NCBI GenBank assembly: GCA_044222005.1
Contig: JBGANY010000006.1
Coordinates: forward strand, 49,624 to 113,623
Source: Methylotenera_A sp044222005
Lineage (GTDB): Bacteria; Pseudomonadota; Gammaproteobacteria; Burkholderiales; Methylophilaceae
Reading direction: 5' to 3'
DNA length: 64,000 nt
A program made the translations under genes and the position numbers. This document shows, piece after piece, positions 43,626 through 52,536 of the stretch (its first letter is position 1; each line of letters starts with the position of its first letter). The notes beneath the pieces are model-generated. The model worked only from the letters and a program-made list of their open reading frames with translations, did not search any database and was not told the origin of the DNA.

Positions 43626-43652
43626 GTTGGTTCCTAAATGTTTCTTAAAGTC

Positions 43653-44597
43653 TTACCATTTAATATTTTTTCTAATCTTATATCGCAAATAAATCGCAGT
43701 GCCGTTCATTAACAGCGTCACTAAAATAATAATTGCGCCAGTCGCTGCGGCGTTAATGTGAAAGGCATGGTCTGGGCGTGACAGCCAGTTAAACATTTGA
43801 ATCGGCAGCACCGTAAAGCTGGCACTTAACCACTCAAAATTCAGGTAAGGGGCGACATCCGAAACAGGAGAAGGTGGTAAAAATGCGATGAATGTTAGCG
43901 CGCCTATGGTGATAATCGGCGCAGTTTCCCCGATTGCGCGTGACATGCCAATAATCACACCTGTTAAGATTCCGCCTTGTGAGTACTTAACTACGTGATC
44001 ACTGACCACTTGCCATTTAGTTGCGCCTACTGCATATGCTGCCTCACGAATTGCCACTGGAATACCACGTATTGCTTCACGGGTAGAGACAATGACAATC
44101 GGTAATATTAACAGGCCCAATGTTAACCCTGCTGTCAGTATGCTCTGTCCTAAATCCAGGCCATACACAAACAAGCCTAAAGCGAGCAACCCATAGATAA
44201 TGGAGGGCACGCCTGCAAGATTTGAAACGTTAATCTCGATTAAATCTGAAAACCAGTTTTTAGGGGCGTATTCTTCCAGATATAACCCTGCTGCAACGCC
44301 CATCGGAACCGCAGTTAAAAAGGTGACTATCATTACCAGTAAAGAACCTACCCAAGCTGATAATAAGCCAGCACTGCCAGCTCTGCGCGATGGGAAGTCG
44401 CTAATAAACTGTAAGTTAAAGCGTGGATAGCCATCCATCACTAAGTCTATAAATAAAGTAAGTAATGTGAGAAGCCCAAGCATTAATGCCAGCAGGCCAA
44501 TAGTCGCAAAAACGATGTCATTTCGTTTATGTCGGCGAATCATTGCGCGCACGGCGTCCAAGTTTTTGAGAACCAAAGCTTTAGTTTCTGTCGACAT
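43653..44597 (-). CDS. pstA: Phosphate ABC transporter permease PstA
   Basis: 314 residues, six membrane helices. The coupling-loop EAA motif reads REAAYAVGATKWQVVSDHVV, and an early GLYLEEYAPKNWFSDLIE loop is typical of PstA. It forms the inner-membrane pore with PstC. Its ATG overlaps the pstC stop by one base (TAATG), so translation is coupled. Confidence 0.95.
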   Translation of the reverse strand: MSTETKALVLKNLDAVRAMIRRHKRNDIVFATIGLLALMLGLLTLLTLFIDLVMDGYPRFNLQFISDFPSRRAGSAGLLSAWVGSLLVMIVTFLTAVPMGVAAGLYLEEYAPKNWFSDLIEINVSNLAGVPSIIYGLLALGLFVYGLDLGQSILTAGLTLGLLILPIVIVSTREAIRGIPVAIREAAYAVGATKWQVVSDHVVKYSQGGILTGVIIGMSRAIGETAPIITIGALTFIAFLPPSPVSDVAPYLNFEWLSASFTVLPIQMFNWLSRPDHAFHINAAATGAIIILVTLLMNGTAIYLRYKIRKNIKW

Positions 44598-45544
44598 TAG
44601 TATTGCTCCCTGAATTTTTTACGCACCACATGCCCAATCAGATTAAAACCCAGGGTCATAACAAACAGCACTAAACCAGCAGCAAAAATGCTTTGATAGC
44701 CAATGCTTGCATGTGGCAAATCGCCCATTGCTACTTGCACAATATAGGCCGTGATAGTGGCAGCGCCTTCTGTGGGGTTGAAGGTGAGATTCGGTTGCTG
44801 GCCTGCCGCGACTGCCACCACCATGGTCTCACCGACCGCACGAGAAATCGCTAAAATATAAGCCGCCACAATGCCCGAAGTGGCAGCAGGAGTGATCACT
44901 CTAATCGCTGTTTGAAAGCGTGTTGCGCCCATTGCGTAGGAACCTTCACGCATGCTCATCGGTACGGCACGCATGGCATCTTCAGCCACAGAGGCAATGT
45001 ATGGAATAATCATTACGCCCATCACCAGCCCCGCGCTGAGCATGTTAAAGCCAGGTAACTCAGGAAATACCTTTTGCAAAAGCGGCGTGACAAAAAGTAG
45101 CGCAAAGTAACCAAAAGCAATGGTTGGCACGCCCACTAGCAATTCTAAAATCGGCTTGGTAATTTCACGCACTTTATGCGAGGCAAACTCTGAGAGGTAA
45201 ATCGCAGCGATGGTGCCTACAGGCACTGCCAGTGCAAGCGCTACAAATGACGTAGTGAGCGTACCAGCCACTAACGGCATGATGCCGTAGTGTGCATCTT
45301 CAAACAGTGGCGTCCATTCTGTACCTGTAAAAAACTCAAGCAATGAAACCGTTTTGAAAAAGCCTAAAGACTCATACAAAAGAATCGCCACAATGGCAAA
45401 TGTGGTAAATACCGCAGAAAGCGCAGCCAGCATTAGAATAAGTTCAATGATGCGCTCTTTGAAATTTCTGCGTATGTTTTTAGCCAGGCGGTGGCTGATT
45501 GTAGGTGCAACAGAAGAGTTAAGCATAGTGGCGGCAGTGTTCAT
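44597..45544 (-). CDS. pstC: Phosphate ABC transporter permease PstC
   Basis: 315 residues, six membrane helices after a 35-residue cytoplasmic start. The segment TEWTPLFEDAHYGIMPLVAGTLTTS is diagnostic of PstC, and the EAA loop reads REGSYAMGATRFQTAIRVITP. It pairs with PstA. A hairpin lies between pstS and pstC, which would let the binding protein be made in larger amounts than the permease. Confidence 0.95.
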   Translation of the reverse strand: MNTAATMLNSSVAPTISHRLAKNIRRNFKERIIELILMLAALSAVFTTFAIVAILLYESLGFFKTVSLLEFFTGTEWTPLFEDAHYGIMPLVAGTLTTSFVALALAVPVGTIAAIYLSEFASHKVREITKPILELLVGVPTIAFGYFALLFVTPLLQKVFPELPGFNMLSAGLVMGVMIIPYIASVAEDAMRAVPMSMREGSYAMGATRFQTAIRVITPAATSGIVAAYILAISRAVGETMVVAVAAGQQPNLTFNPTEGAATITAYIVQVAMGDLPHASIGYQSIFAAGLVLFVMTLGFNLIGHVVRKKFREQY

Positions 45545-45600
45545 ATAAAAACTTTTATGATTGTAACGGTAATAAGCAGTTTGATAAACGTGCTTAACAG

Positions 45601-45629
45601 AAAAAGGAGCGGTATCTGCCGCTCCTTTT
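45601..45629 (-). terminator. Attenuating hairpin between pstS and pstC
   Basis: AAAAGGAGCGG and CCGCTCCTTTT pair around a 6-base loop and end in a T-run on both strands. Partial termination or a 3' stabilising hairpin here would raise PstS relative to PstCAB. Confidence 0.75.
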
Positions 45630-45643
45630 ATTACAAATGCAAC

Positions 45644-46636
45644 TTACTTAATTCTACTGATCAAATCTTTTACTTTAATGCCCACTTCGTTTTTACCACC
45701 AAAGCCTGTGCCTGGCTTCATGGCTTTGAAGTGTTCTTTCACAGCAGCATAATCTTCATCGGGCAACGGTACATATTTCACTTCGGCAACCAATTTAGGT
45801 GCATTTTCCAAGTAGAAGTTTACAAAAGCTTTCACTTCGGGCTTAAAGGCTGCTGCTGTTGCATTTACATAGATGAACAGTGGGCGTGAAAGCGGCACAT
45901 AAGTACCATCTTTAACCGCTTCTGGGGATGGCATGACCGCTGGCGCACCTGCTTTAGCTGAAATTGGAATCGCTCTTAATTTGTCTTTGTTTTCTTCATA
46001 GTAAGCATAACCAAAGTAAGAAAGCGCACCCGCATTACCCACCACACCTTGTACTAACACGTTATCATCTTCAGAGGGTGTGAAGTCGGTACGGCTGGAT
46101 TTTGATTTACCGTTAATTGCTTCAGTAAAATAGTCAAATGTTCCTGAAGCTGTACCTGGCGCGAATAACGGCATCGCTTTATCTGGGTAAGCTGCGTTGA
46201 CTTGCTTCCAGTTTTTAACACTTGAACCTGGTTTCCAGATGTTCTTTAACTCGTCTACGCTTAAACTTTTCACCCAGTCATTTTTTGAGTTGACAACGAC
46301 AGTTAAAGCATCAAAGGCAACGGGTAATTCAATATATTGAATGCCCGCTTCTTTACATGCATCAATTTCTTTTTGCGCGATGGGGCGTGAAGCATCTGAT
46401 ATGTCTGTCTCGCCACGGCAGAATTTTTTAAAACCACTGCCAGTGCCCGATTCGCCCACCGTTACTTTTATTTTTTGTGCCTTTTGAAACTCTTCAGCCA
46501 TCGCTTCAGTAATCGGATAGACCGTGCTTGAGCCGTCAATTTTGATGATTTTTTCTGCTGCAAAAGTATGGCTGGTCGCGAATGTGGCTGCAATCAATGC
46601 CGCAATACGTAGTGATTTGGGTAATGCTGTGTTCAT
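45644..46636 (-). CDS. pstS: Phosphate-binding periplasmic protein PstS
   Basis: 330 residues with a cleavable signal peptide of about 26 residues ending HTFAA. IDGSSTVYPITEAMAEEF is the first phosphate-contact loop of the PstS/SphX group, GESGTGSGFKKFCRGETDISDASR the second, and APGTASGTFDYF the third. It delivers phosphate to PstCAB. It heads the operon behind a three-unit Pho box with a TAATAT -10 element. Confidence 0.95.
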   Translation of the reverse strand: MNTALPKSLRIAALIAATFATSHTFAAEKIIKIDGSSTVYPITEAMAEEFQKAQKIKVTVGESGTGSGFKKFCRGETDISDASRPIAQKEIDACKEAGIQYIELPVAFDALTVVVNSKNDWVKSLSVDELKNIWKPGSSVKNWKQVNAAYPDKAMPLFAPGTASGTFDYFTEAINGKSKSSRTDFTPSEDDNVLVQGVVGNAGALSYFGYAYYEENKDKLRAIPISAKAGAPAVMPSPEAVKDGTYVPLSRPLFIYVNATAAAFKPEVKAFVNFYLENAPKLVAEVKYVPLPDEDYAAVKEHFKAMKPGTGFGGKNEVGIKVKDLISRIK

Positions 46637-46693
46637 AATATCTCCGTCAAAGTTAAACGATAATGAGTTAAATAGCTTTTTAATCTGAAGCGA

Positions 46694-46737
46694 ATATTAG
46701 AGTTCAAATATGACAAATTGATGACAAAAAGATGACT
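46694..46737 (-). promoter_or_regulatory. Pho box and -10 of the pst operon
   Basis: On the minus strand three units, AGTCATC, TGTCATC and TGTCATA, repeat exactly every 11 bases (46737-46731, 46726-46720, 46715-46709). The -10 element TAATAT (46699-46694) follows after 9 bases, the spacing expected for a PhoB-activated promoter with no -35. Confidence 0.88.
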
Positions 46738-46748
46738 TTCTTAAATAA

Positions 46749-46773
46749 AAAAGGGTCTCAATGAGACCCTTTT
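46749..46773. terminator. Terminator after pit
   Basis: AAAAGGGTCTCA and TGAGACCCTTTT form a 12-base-pair stem, with A/T tracts both sides. It ends the DUF47-pit transcript just before the pst Pho box. Confidence 0.85.
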
Positions 46774-46790
46774 CGGATGGGCGAGTACTG

Positions 46791-47792
46791 TTATAAGAAA
46801 GTGCGGCCGAAGTGGTAGCTCATCGCTGCAATAAGGCCTGCGCACGGAATGGTGAGTATCCATGCCCAGACGATGCGTGAGGCCAGGCCCCAGCGCACAG
46901 CAGAAGCGCGGCGAGAGACCCCCACCCCAACAATTGCGCCTGTGATGGTATGTGTTGTCGAGACCGGGATGCCAAGCGAGGTGGCTAGAAACAAGGCGAT
47001 AGACCCGGACGTTTGCGCACAGAAAGCGCCGGTTGGGCGCACCTTGGTAATGCCCATGCCCATCGTGCGAACGATACGCCACCCGCCCATCAGTGTGCCT
47101 AAACCCATTGCCAGCTGGCATGAAATCACCACCCAGAAAGGTACGTGGAAATCACCCTGCAGGTAGCCGTTGGCAAAAAGAAGCACTGTAATAATGCCCA
47201 TGGTTTTTTGCGCATCGTTTGCCCCATGCCCTAAGCTGAAAAAGGAAGATGAAATAAATTGCATTTTATTGAATCGGCTCTCAGTCTTGTATGGGGAAGA
47301 CTTTTCAAATAACCATAGCACAATGACAGAGAGGGTCATGGCAAGCAGCATTCCAAAGAGTGGAGATAACACAATCGCAAAGCCGGTGGTAATCAGTTTG
47401 CTACCGATAACAATGCCTTTTGTGCCGGCATGGGCAACGCCTGCGCCAAGCAAGCCGCCGATAAGCGCATGAGATGACGAGGATGGGATGCCAAACCACC
47501 AGGTGATGACGTTCCACGCGATAGCCCCGCTGAGCGCGCCGAATATCACCGCATTGTTCACGATGTTAGGATCAATAATGCCTTTGCCCACGGTGTCAGC
47601 TACATGCAAACCAAAGAATAAGAATGCAATGAAATTGAAAAAAGCTGCCCATGCCACTGCGGCCTGCGGCGTGAGCAGGCGCGTTGATACCATGAGTGCA
47701 ATCGAGTTGGCTGCATCGTGAAAGCCATTCATAAAATCAAATATGAGGGCGACGAAAACCAGCAGCGCCATAATAAGAATCGCGTGATCCAT
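46791..47792 (-). CDS. pit: Low-affinity inorganic phosphate transporter Pit
   Basis: 333 residues and about ten membrane segments. The two inverted PHO-4 repeats carry FDFMNGFHDAANSIALMVSTR at the N-terminus and FFSLGHGANDAQKTMGII in the second half, each with the GxHDxAN-type signature. It brings in metal-phosphate with protons. It is 9 bases after a DUF47 gene, the same pair as orfA-pit of Sinorhizobium meliloti, where PhoB represses the operon. Confidence 0.93.
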   Translation of the reverse strand: MDHAILIMALLVFVALIFDFMNGFHDAANSIALMVSTRLLTPQAAVAWAAFFNFIAFLFFGLHVADTVGKGIIDPNIVNNAVIFGALSGAIAWNVITWWFGIPSSSSHALIGGLLGAGVAHAGTKGIVIGSKLITTGFAIVLSPLFGMLLAMTLSVIVLWLFEKSSPYKTESRFNKMQFISSSFFSLGHGANDAQKTMGIITVLLFANGYLQGDFHVPFWVVISCQLAMGLGTLMGGWRIVRTMGMGITKVRPTGAFCAQTSGSIALFLATSLGIPVSTTHTITGAIVGVGVSRRASAVRWGLASRIVWAWILTIPCAGLIAAMSYHFGRTFL

Positions 47793-47801
47793 GATGCTTC
47801 C

Positions 47802-48458
47802 TTAAATGCGCTCTAATACAACGCCGTGAATTACATCGGCTACGTCTTCACAGCTATCAACAGCCTCTTCAAATATGTCATAAAGCTCTTTTGAGCGTAT
47901 CAGAGTGCGCGCATCGGATTCTTCTTCAAACAAGCGATGCATACCGGCGCGCATGACGTGGTCGGCCTCGCCCTCAATCGCGCTGATCTCCTCACAGGTG
48001 CGAAGAATGCGCCCCGCATCTTTCATGTCAGACAGCATATTGACTGCGTCACGCACTTTTTCTGAAGCGCGGAGCAGAATCTGTGCAAGTGCGACCATTT
48101 CAGGGGTAAAGCTGGTGTGGCCGTAGATTTTTGCGCTTTGTGGAATGTCTTCCATGTAGTCGATGATGTCGTCCAGTGCCATGGCCAGCTCGCGGATTTC
48201 GCGGCGGTCGAAAGGGGTGATAAAAGTTTTATGTAAGGAGAGTAAAACTTCTTTGGTGTATTCGTCAGCTTCAGATTCGATTTTTCTGAGTTCAGCAAAG
48301 TGCTCGTCAAATCTCTCGGCATCTCTGACAGCTGTCATTGATGCCAGTACTTTAGAGCCTCTGACCGCGCAATCTGCAAGGTTGTTAAATAGCTCAAAAT
48401 AATTGTCGCTGCGCGGTGATATTGCTGCCATCAATCGACCCAAAGTAGCATTAGCCAT
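47802..48458 (-). CDS. DUF47 (PhoU-like) Pit accessory protein
   Basis: 218 residues from the ATG at 48458, which has GGGGAG upstream; five extra in-frame codons upstream are the ribosome-binding site itself. All-helical, with KTFITPFDRREIRELAMALDDIIDYMED, the DUF47 signature. The fold is related to PhoU, with acidic residues that may hold metal. It is always found next to Pit-type carriers and probably regulates them. Confidence 0.92.
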   Translation of the reverse strand: MANATLGRLMAAISPRSDNYFELFNNLADCAVRGSKVLASMTAVRDAERFDEHFAELRKIESEADEYTKEVLLSLHKTFITPFDRREIRELAMALDDIIDYMEDIPQSAKIYGHTSFTPEMVALAQILLRASEKVRDAVNMLSDMKDAGRILRTCEEISAIEGEADHVMRAGMHRLFEEESDARTLIRSKELYDIFEEAVDSCEDVADVIHGVVLERI

Positions 48459-48622
48459 GCTTGTTCTCCCCAATGAATTGTTTATTTATTCGATTAATTT
48501 AACTGCATATGTTTGAATCCGCGGGCATAAAACAGAAAATTTAATTTTTTTAAGCCGAACATCCTTGTTATATAATTGCCCGGCACAGCAACTTGCTTCC
48601 AGTACGTTTCCCGTAGCAAAAT

Positions 48623-48640
48623 TATGACATAAATATGACA
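48623..48640 (-). promoter_or_regulatory. Pho box between DUF47-pit and the aquaporin gene
   Basis: On the minus strand TGTCATA occurs at 48640-48634 and 48629-48623, exactly 11 bases apart; one more weak unit overlaps the aquaporin ATG. The site points towards DUF47-pit (165 bases before its start), but no good -10 follows at the activating distance, so repression is as likely as activation. Confidence 0.65.
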
Positions 48641-48645
48641 GAAAT

Positions 48646-49290
48646 ATGAAAAACAAGTTAATTGCAGAATACATTGGAACTTTGTTACTGCTTGCTGTCG
48701 TGACAGGTTCCGGCATCATGGGGGAAGCATTAGGCGCCGGTAACGCAGCTATAGCGCTGCTAGGCAACAGCATTGCTACTGGCTGCGGCTTATATGTGCT
48801 GATTACCTTGCTTGCGCCCATCTCCGGTGGTCACTTCAATCCGATAGTCAGTATCATGTTCTGGCGCGCCGGGGTGCTCAACGCCCAGGCCTTATTCGGC
48901 TATGTAACAGCGCAGCTCACAGGTGCCGTTTCGGGCGTCTGGTTAACGCATGTGATGTTTGCCATGCCGATGATTCAGACTTCTGCCAAACCCAGGCATG
49001 GCTTGGGCATCTGGGTAAGCGAGCTGGCAGCTGCGCTCATTTTGTTGTCCGTCATCCGATTAGGCGTAAAGTACGCCAATGAAAAAGTGGCGATGCTGGT
49101 AGCACTGACGGTCACAGCAGGGTACTGGTTCACCTCTTCCACTTTTTTTGCAAATCCGGCAGTCACGCTGGCCAGGAGCTTGACCAATACTTTTGTGGGC
49201 ATTCACCCATCGGATGTACTGGGTTTTATCTCGGCACAATTGGTCGCCATATTATTAATGTCTGTTTTGATGAAAGTTGAATCGAAATGA
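48646..49290 (+). CDS. MIP-family aquaporin/aquaglyceroporin (AqpS-like)
   Basis: 214 residues, six helices plus two half-helices. The first NPA box reads N65-P66-I67 (GGHFNPIVS) and the second N170-P171-A172 followed by R (NPAVTLARS). Starts KLIAEYIGTLLLLAVVTGSG, as the family does. Its stop overlaps the arsC start (ATGA), the same pair as aqpS-arsC of Sinorhizobium, where the channel lets arsenite out. No ribosome-binding site is visible; the ATG lies in a Pho-box repeat. Confidence 0.85.
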   Translation: MKNKLIAEYIGTLLLLAVVTGSGIMGEALGAGNAAIALLGNSIATGCGLYVLITLLAPISGGHFNPIVSIMFWRAGVLNAQALFGYVTAQLTGAVSGVWLTHVMFAMPMIQTSAKPRHGLGIWVSELAAALILLSVIRLGVKYANEKVAMLVALTVTAGYWFTSSTFFANPAVTLARSLTNTFVGIHPSDVLGFISAQLVAILLMSVLMKVESK

Positions 49291-49697
49291 GCGTCACTAT
49301 CTACCACAATCCGGCCTGCGGCACATCGCGCAACACCTTGGCGATGATACGCGCCAGCGGCGTAGAGCCTGAGGTGATTGAATATCTTAAAACGCCGCCA
49401 AGCCGAGAAAAATTAGTCGAGTTGATTTCAACAATGGGCATTACCCCGCGCCAGCTATTGCGCGAAAAAGGTACGCCGTATGCTGAGCTTGGTCTTGATG
49501 ATTTGAGCTTGTCTGACGATGCGTTGATTGACGCCATGATGCTACACCCGATTTTAATCAACCGCCCGATTGTGGTGACAGCCAAAGGTGTTAAGTTGTG
49601 CCGTCCGTCCGAGCTTTTGCTGGATATTCTGGAAAATCCGGATATCGGTACCTTTACCAAAGAAGATGGTGAAGTGGTAAAAGCCATAACCAAGTAA
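49287..49697 (+). CDS. arsC: Arsenate reductase, glutaredoxin-coupled
   Basis: 136 residues, close to the E. coli plasmid R773 ArsC length. HNPACGTSRNTL puts the catalytic cysteine at C11, and later arginines (NRPIVVTAKGVKLCRP) bind arsenate. It reduces arsenate to arsenite with glutathione/glutaredoxin. Overlap with the aquaporin gene by 4 bases means coupled translation and a joint arsenic-export function. YffB-type proteins are related, but the CGTSRNT motif and the neighbour favour ArsC. Confidence 0.88.
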   Translation: MSVTIYHNPACGTSRNTLAMIRASGVEPEVIEYLKTPPSREKLVELISTMGITPRQLLREKGTPYAELGLDDLSLSDDALIDAMMLHPILINRPIVVTAKGVKLCRPSELLLDILENPDIGTFTKEDGEVVKAITK

Positions 49698-49751
49698 AGT
49701 CTGCAAGCACTTGCGGTATAATCTCATTTTTAAAGTCAAGCAGCAGCAAAA

Positions 49752-50856
49752 ATGGAAGCCGAACAACTTAATCTTATCTCTAACCGTTTGAACGATTTGA
49801 GCGAGCGCAATCTTGCCCTTCGGGGGTATCTTTGACTTTGAGAATAAGTTACAAAAGTTAGAAGAAGTTAACGGTTTATTGGAAGACCCCAAAGTCTGGG
49901 ACAATGCCGAGAAAGCACAAAAACTAGGCAAAGAAAAGCGTGAGCTGGAGCTTGTGGTGCATAGCCTGCAAAGCCTGGAAGCCAGCCTGAACGACAGCCG
50001 CGAACTGTTTGAGATGGCGCGGGAAGAAAACGATGACGACACTTTATTAAGTGTCGCAGCAGATTCTGAAGCGCTGGAGAAACAGATTGCCGAGATGGAA
50101 TTCAGGCGCATGTTCTCGCAGCCGATGGATGCCAACAACTGCTTTATCGAGTTTCAATCGGGCAGCGGCGGCACCGAGGCGCAGGATTGGGCCAATATGC
50201 TGCTGCGCATGTATTTGCGTTACTGCGAGCGCAAAGGCTTCAAGGTGGAAGTGCTGGAAGAATCCGAAGGTGACGTGGCCGGCATTAAAGGCGCTTCGAT
50301 TAAGGTTTCTGGCGATTATGCCTATGGCACGTTACGCACTGAAAATGGCGTACATCGCCTGGTGCGTAAATCGCCGTTTGATTCCAATGCCAAACGCCAT
50401 ACCTCGTTCGCCAGCGTGCAGGTATTCCCGGAAGTAGATGATTCCATTGAAATCGACATCAATCCTGCTGATTTGCGCATCGATACGTATCGCGCTTCTG
50501 GCGCGGGTGGTCAGCACATTAACAAAACCGATTCCGCAGTGCGCATTACGCATATTCCCACCAATACCGTGGTGCAGTGCCAGAATGACCGATCGCAGCA
50601 CCGCAACCGCGCCGAGGCCATGAATATGCTGAAAGGCGCGCTTTACAATCTGGAATTGAATAAACGCAACCAGGAAAAACAAGCTCTTGAGGATGCCAAA
50701 ACCGATATTGGCTGGGGACACCAGATTAGAAGTTATGTGCTGGATCAGTCGCGCATCAAGGATTTGCGTACCGGGGTGGAAATCGGCAATACCCAAGGTG
50801 TGCTGGATGGCGACCTAGACCCATTTATTACAGAAAGTTTGAAGCAGGGAGTATGA
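49752..50856 (+). CDS. prfB: Peptide chain release factor 2, programmed +1 frameshift
   Basis: Start at ATG 49752; 27 codons are read to CTT (49830-49832), then one base is skipped at the in-frame TGA and reading continues from 49834 to 50856, 367 residues in all. It releases peptides at UGA and UAA. The stop-codon anticodon-like SPF tripeptide is in the middle region (KSPFDSNAKRHTSFASV, overlapping) and GAGGQHINKTDSAVRITH carries the GGQ catalytic loop. Overlaps lysS by 4 bases. Confidence 0.96.
49821..49836 (+). promoter_or_regulatory. prfB: prfB autoregulatory frameshift site
   Basis: CGG GGG TAT CTT TGA C: the Shine-Dalgarno-like GGGGG, slippery CTT and UGA followed by C are the classic RF2 frameshift signal. 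Low RF2 favours the shift and restores RF2 synthesis. Confidence 0.95.
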
Positions 50857-52370
50857 GTGTGAGTAATGAACAAAATAACGAAGTTCTGCCAGTAGACGAA
50901 AACCACGTCATTGCTGAGCGCCGCGAGAAGCTTAAGGCTATTCGTTCACAAGGCGTTGCCTTTCCAAACGACTTCAAACCAGATGCCCTGGCAGCCAATA
51001 TCCATGCGGCTCATGGAGGCACAGAAAATGAAGCCTTTGATGCCAGGAAAGTGAATGTAGTCGTCGCAGGCCGCATGATGCTCAAGCGCGTAATGGGCAA
51101 GGCGAGCTTTGCGACCATTCAAGATACGAGTGGCCGGATTCAGCTATTCATTTCTATTGAGAATATCGGTGAAACTGTTTACGAGGCCTTTAAACATTGG
51201 GATTTGGGCGACATTGTTGGCGCGGCAGGCTATTTGTTTAAAACCAAAACCGGCGAGCTTTCGGTTAAAGTCACCGAATTGCGATTACTGACAAAATCAT
51301 TGCGCCCCTTGCCAGAGAAATTTCACGGCCTGCAGGATCAGGAAGTCAAATACCGCCAGCGTTATGTCGATTTGATCACCTCTGAGGAAGCGCGTGCGAC
51401 GTTTGTGGCGCGCAGCAAAGTGGTTTCTGCAATTCGTAACTTTATGATTCAGAATGAATTCCTGGAAGTAGAAACGCCCATGCTGCACCCGATTCCAGGC
51501 GGTGCAGCAGCCAAGCCGTTTACCACGCATCATAATGCGCTGGATATGCAAATGTTCATGCGCATCGCTCCTGAGCTATATTTGAAACGCCTTGTAGTAG
51601 GCGGCTTCGAGCGCGTGTTCGAAATGAACCGTAACTTCCGTAACGAAGGCTTAAGCGTCCGTCATAACCCGGAATTCACCATGATGGAGTTTTACGCAGC
51701 CTATACCGATTATCAGTGGCTGATGGATTTTACCGAGCAGTGCATTCGTGCTGCCGCCATTGCTGCGCGTGGTACTGCAGTGTTGCAATATGATGGGCGC
51801 GAGGTGGATTTAAGCAAGCCATTCGAGCGCCTGACTATTGTAGGGGCGATCCAAAAATACGCACCGGAATACACGCTGGCCCAATTGCATGATGCGGAAT
51901 TTTTACGGGTTGAGCTCTACAAGCGCGGTATCAAAGTATTCGAACACGCTGGCTTGGGTTCGCTCCAGTTGAGCCTGTTTGAAGAAACGGCAGAAGCGCA
52001 TTTATGGCAGCCGACTTATATCATCGATTACCCGGTTGAGGTTTCACCCTTGGCACGCGCTTCAGATAAAAATCCGGAAATTACCGAGCGTTTCGAGCTG
52101 TTTATCACTGGCCGTGAAATGGCGAATGGATTTAGTGAACTTAACGATGCGGAAGACCAGGCCGCACGCTTCCATGCACAGATGAAAGCCAAAGAGGCGG
52201 GCGACCAGGAGGCCATGTTTTACGATGCAGATTTTATCCGTGCACTTGAATACGGCATGCCACCTGCAGGTGGCTGTGGTATTGGCATTGATCGCCTAGT
52301 GATGCTCATTACCGATTCGCCCAGTATTCGCGATGTGATTCTGTTCCCGCACATGCGGCCAGAAGCTTAG
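50853..52370 (+). CDS. lysS: Lysyl-tRNA synthetase, class II
   Basis: 505 residues. An OB-fold anticodon-binding domain covers about 60-170. The catalytic core has motif 1 around IRNFMIQNEFLEVETPMLHPIPGGAAAKPF, motif 2 FEMNRNFRNEGLSVRHNPEFTMMEFY and motif 3 GGCGIGIDRLVMLITDSPSIRDVILFPHMRP. It charges tRNA-Lys. The prfB-lysS pair is widespread in proteobacteria, and a strong terminator closes it. Confidence 0.97.
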   Translation: MSVSNEQNNEVLPVDENHVIAERREKLKAIRSQGVAFPNDFKPDALAANIHAAHGGTENEAFDARKVNVVVAGRMMLKRVMGKASFATIQDTSGRIQLFISIENIGETVYEAFKHWDLGDIVGAAGYLFKTKTGELSVKVTELRLLTKSLRPLPEKFHGLQDQEVKYRQRYVDLITSEEARATFVARSKVVSAIRNFMIQNEFLEVETPMLHPIPGGAAAKPFTTHHNALDMQMFMRIAPELYLKRLVVGGFERVFEMNRNFRNEGLSVRHNPEFTMMEFYAAYTDYQWLMDFTEQCIRAAAIAARGTAVLQYDGREVDLSKPFERLTIVGAIQKYAPEYTLAQLHDAEFLRVELYKRGIKVFEHAGLGSLQLSLFEETAEAHLWQPTYIIDYPVEVSPLARASDKNPEITERFELFITGREMANGFSELNDAEDQAARFHAQMKAKEAGDQEAMFYDADFIRALEYGMPPAGGCGIGIDRLVMLITDSPSIRDVILFPHMRPEA

Positions 52371-52384
52371 GTTTTTCAATAACG

Positions 52385-52414
52385 AAAAAAGCCGTCCTGA
52401 GTGACGGCTTTTTT
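52385..52414. terminator. Terminator after lysS
   Basis: AAAAAAGCCGTC and GACGGCTTTTTT form a perfect 12-base-pair stem with a CTGAGT loop. Confidence 0.9.
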
Positions 52415-52455
52415 GTTGTGGTAAAAACACAACAGCACATCACAAAAATAGTTCT

Positions 52456-52484
52456 TTGTCATCAGATTGTCATATAACTGTCTC
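52456..52484 (+). promoter_or_regulatory. Pho box of the porin gene
   Basis: TTGTCAT (52456-52462), TTGTCAT (52467-52473) and CTGTCTC (52478-52484) repeat exactly every 11 bases, 53 bases before the porin start. This is a near-consensus PhoB site and points to induction under phosphate limitation. Confidence 0.88.
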
Positions 52485-52536
52485 AAAATTCGCCTGTTGA
52501 AAATTTTGATAAATGATCTAAAACAGGGGAAATGAA

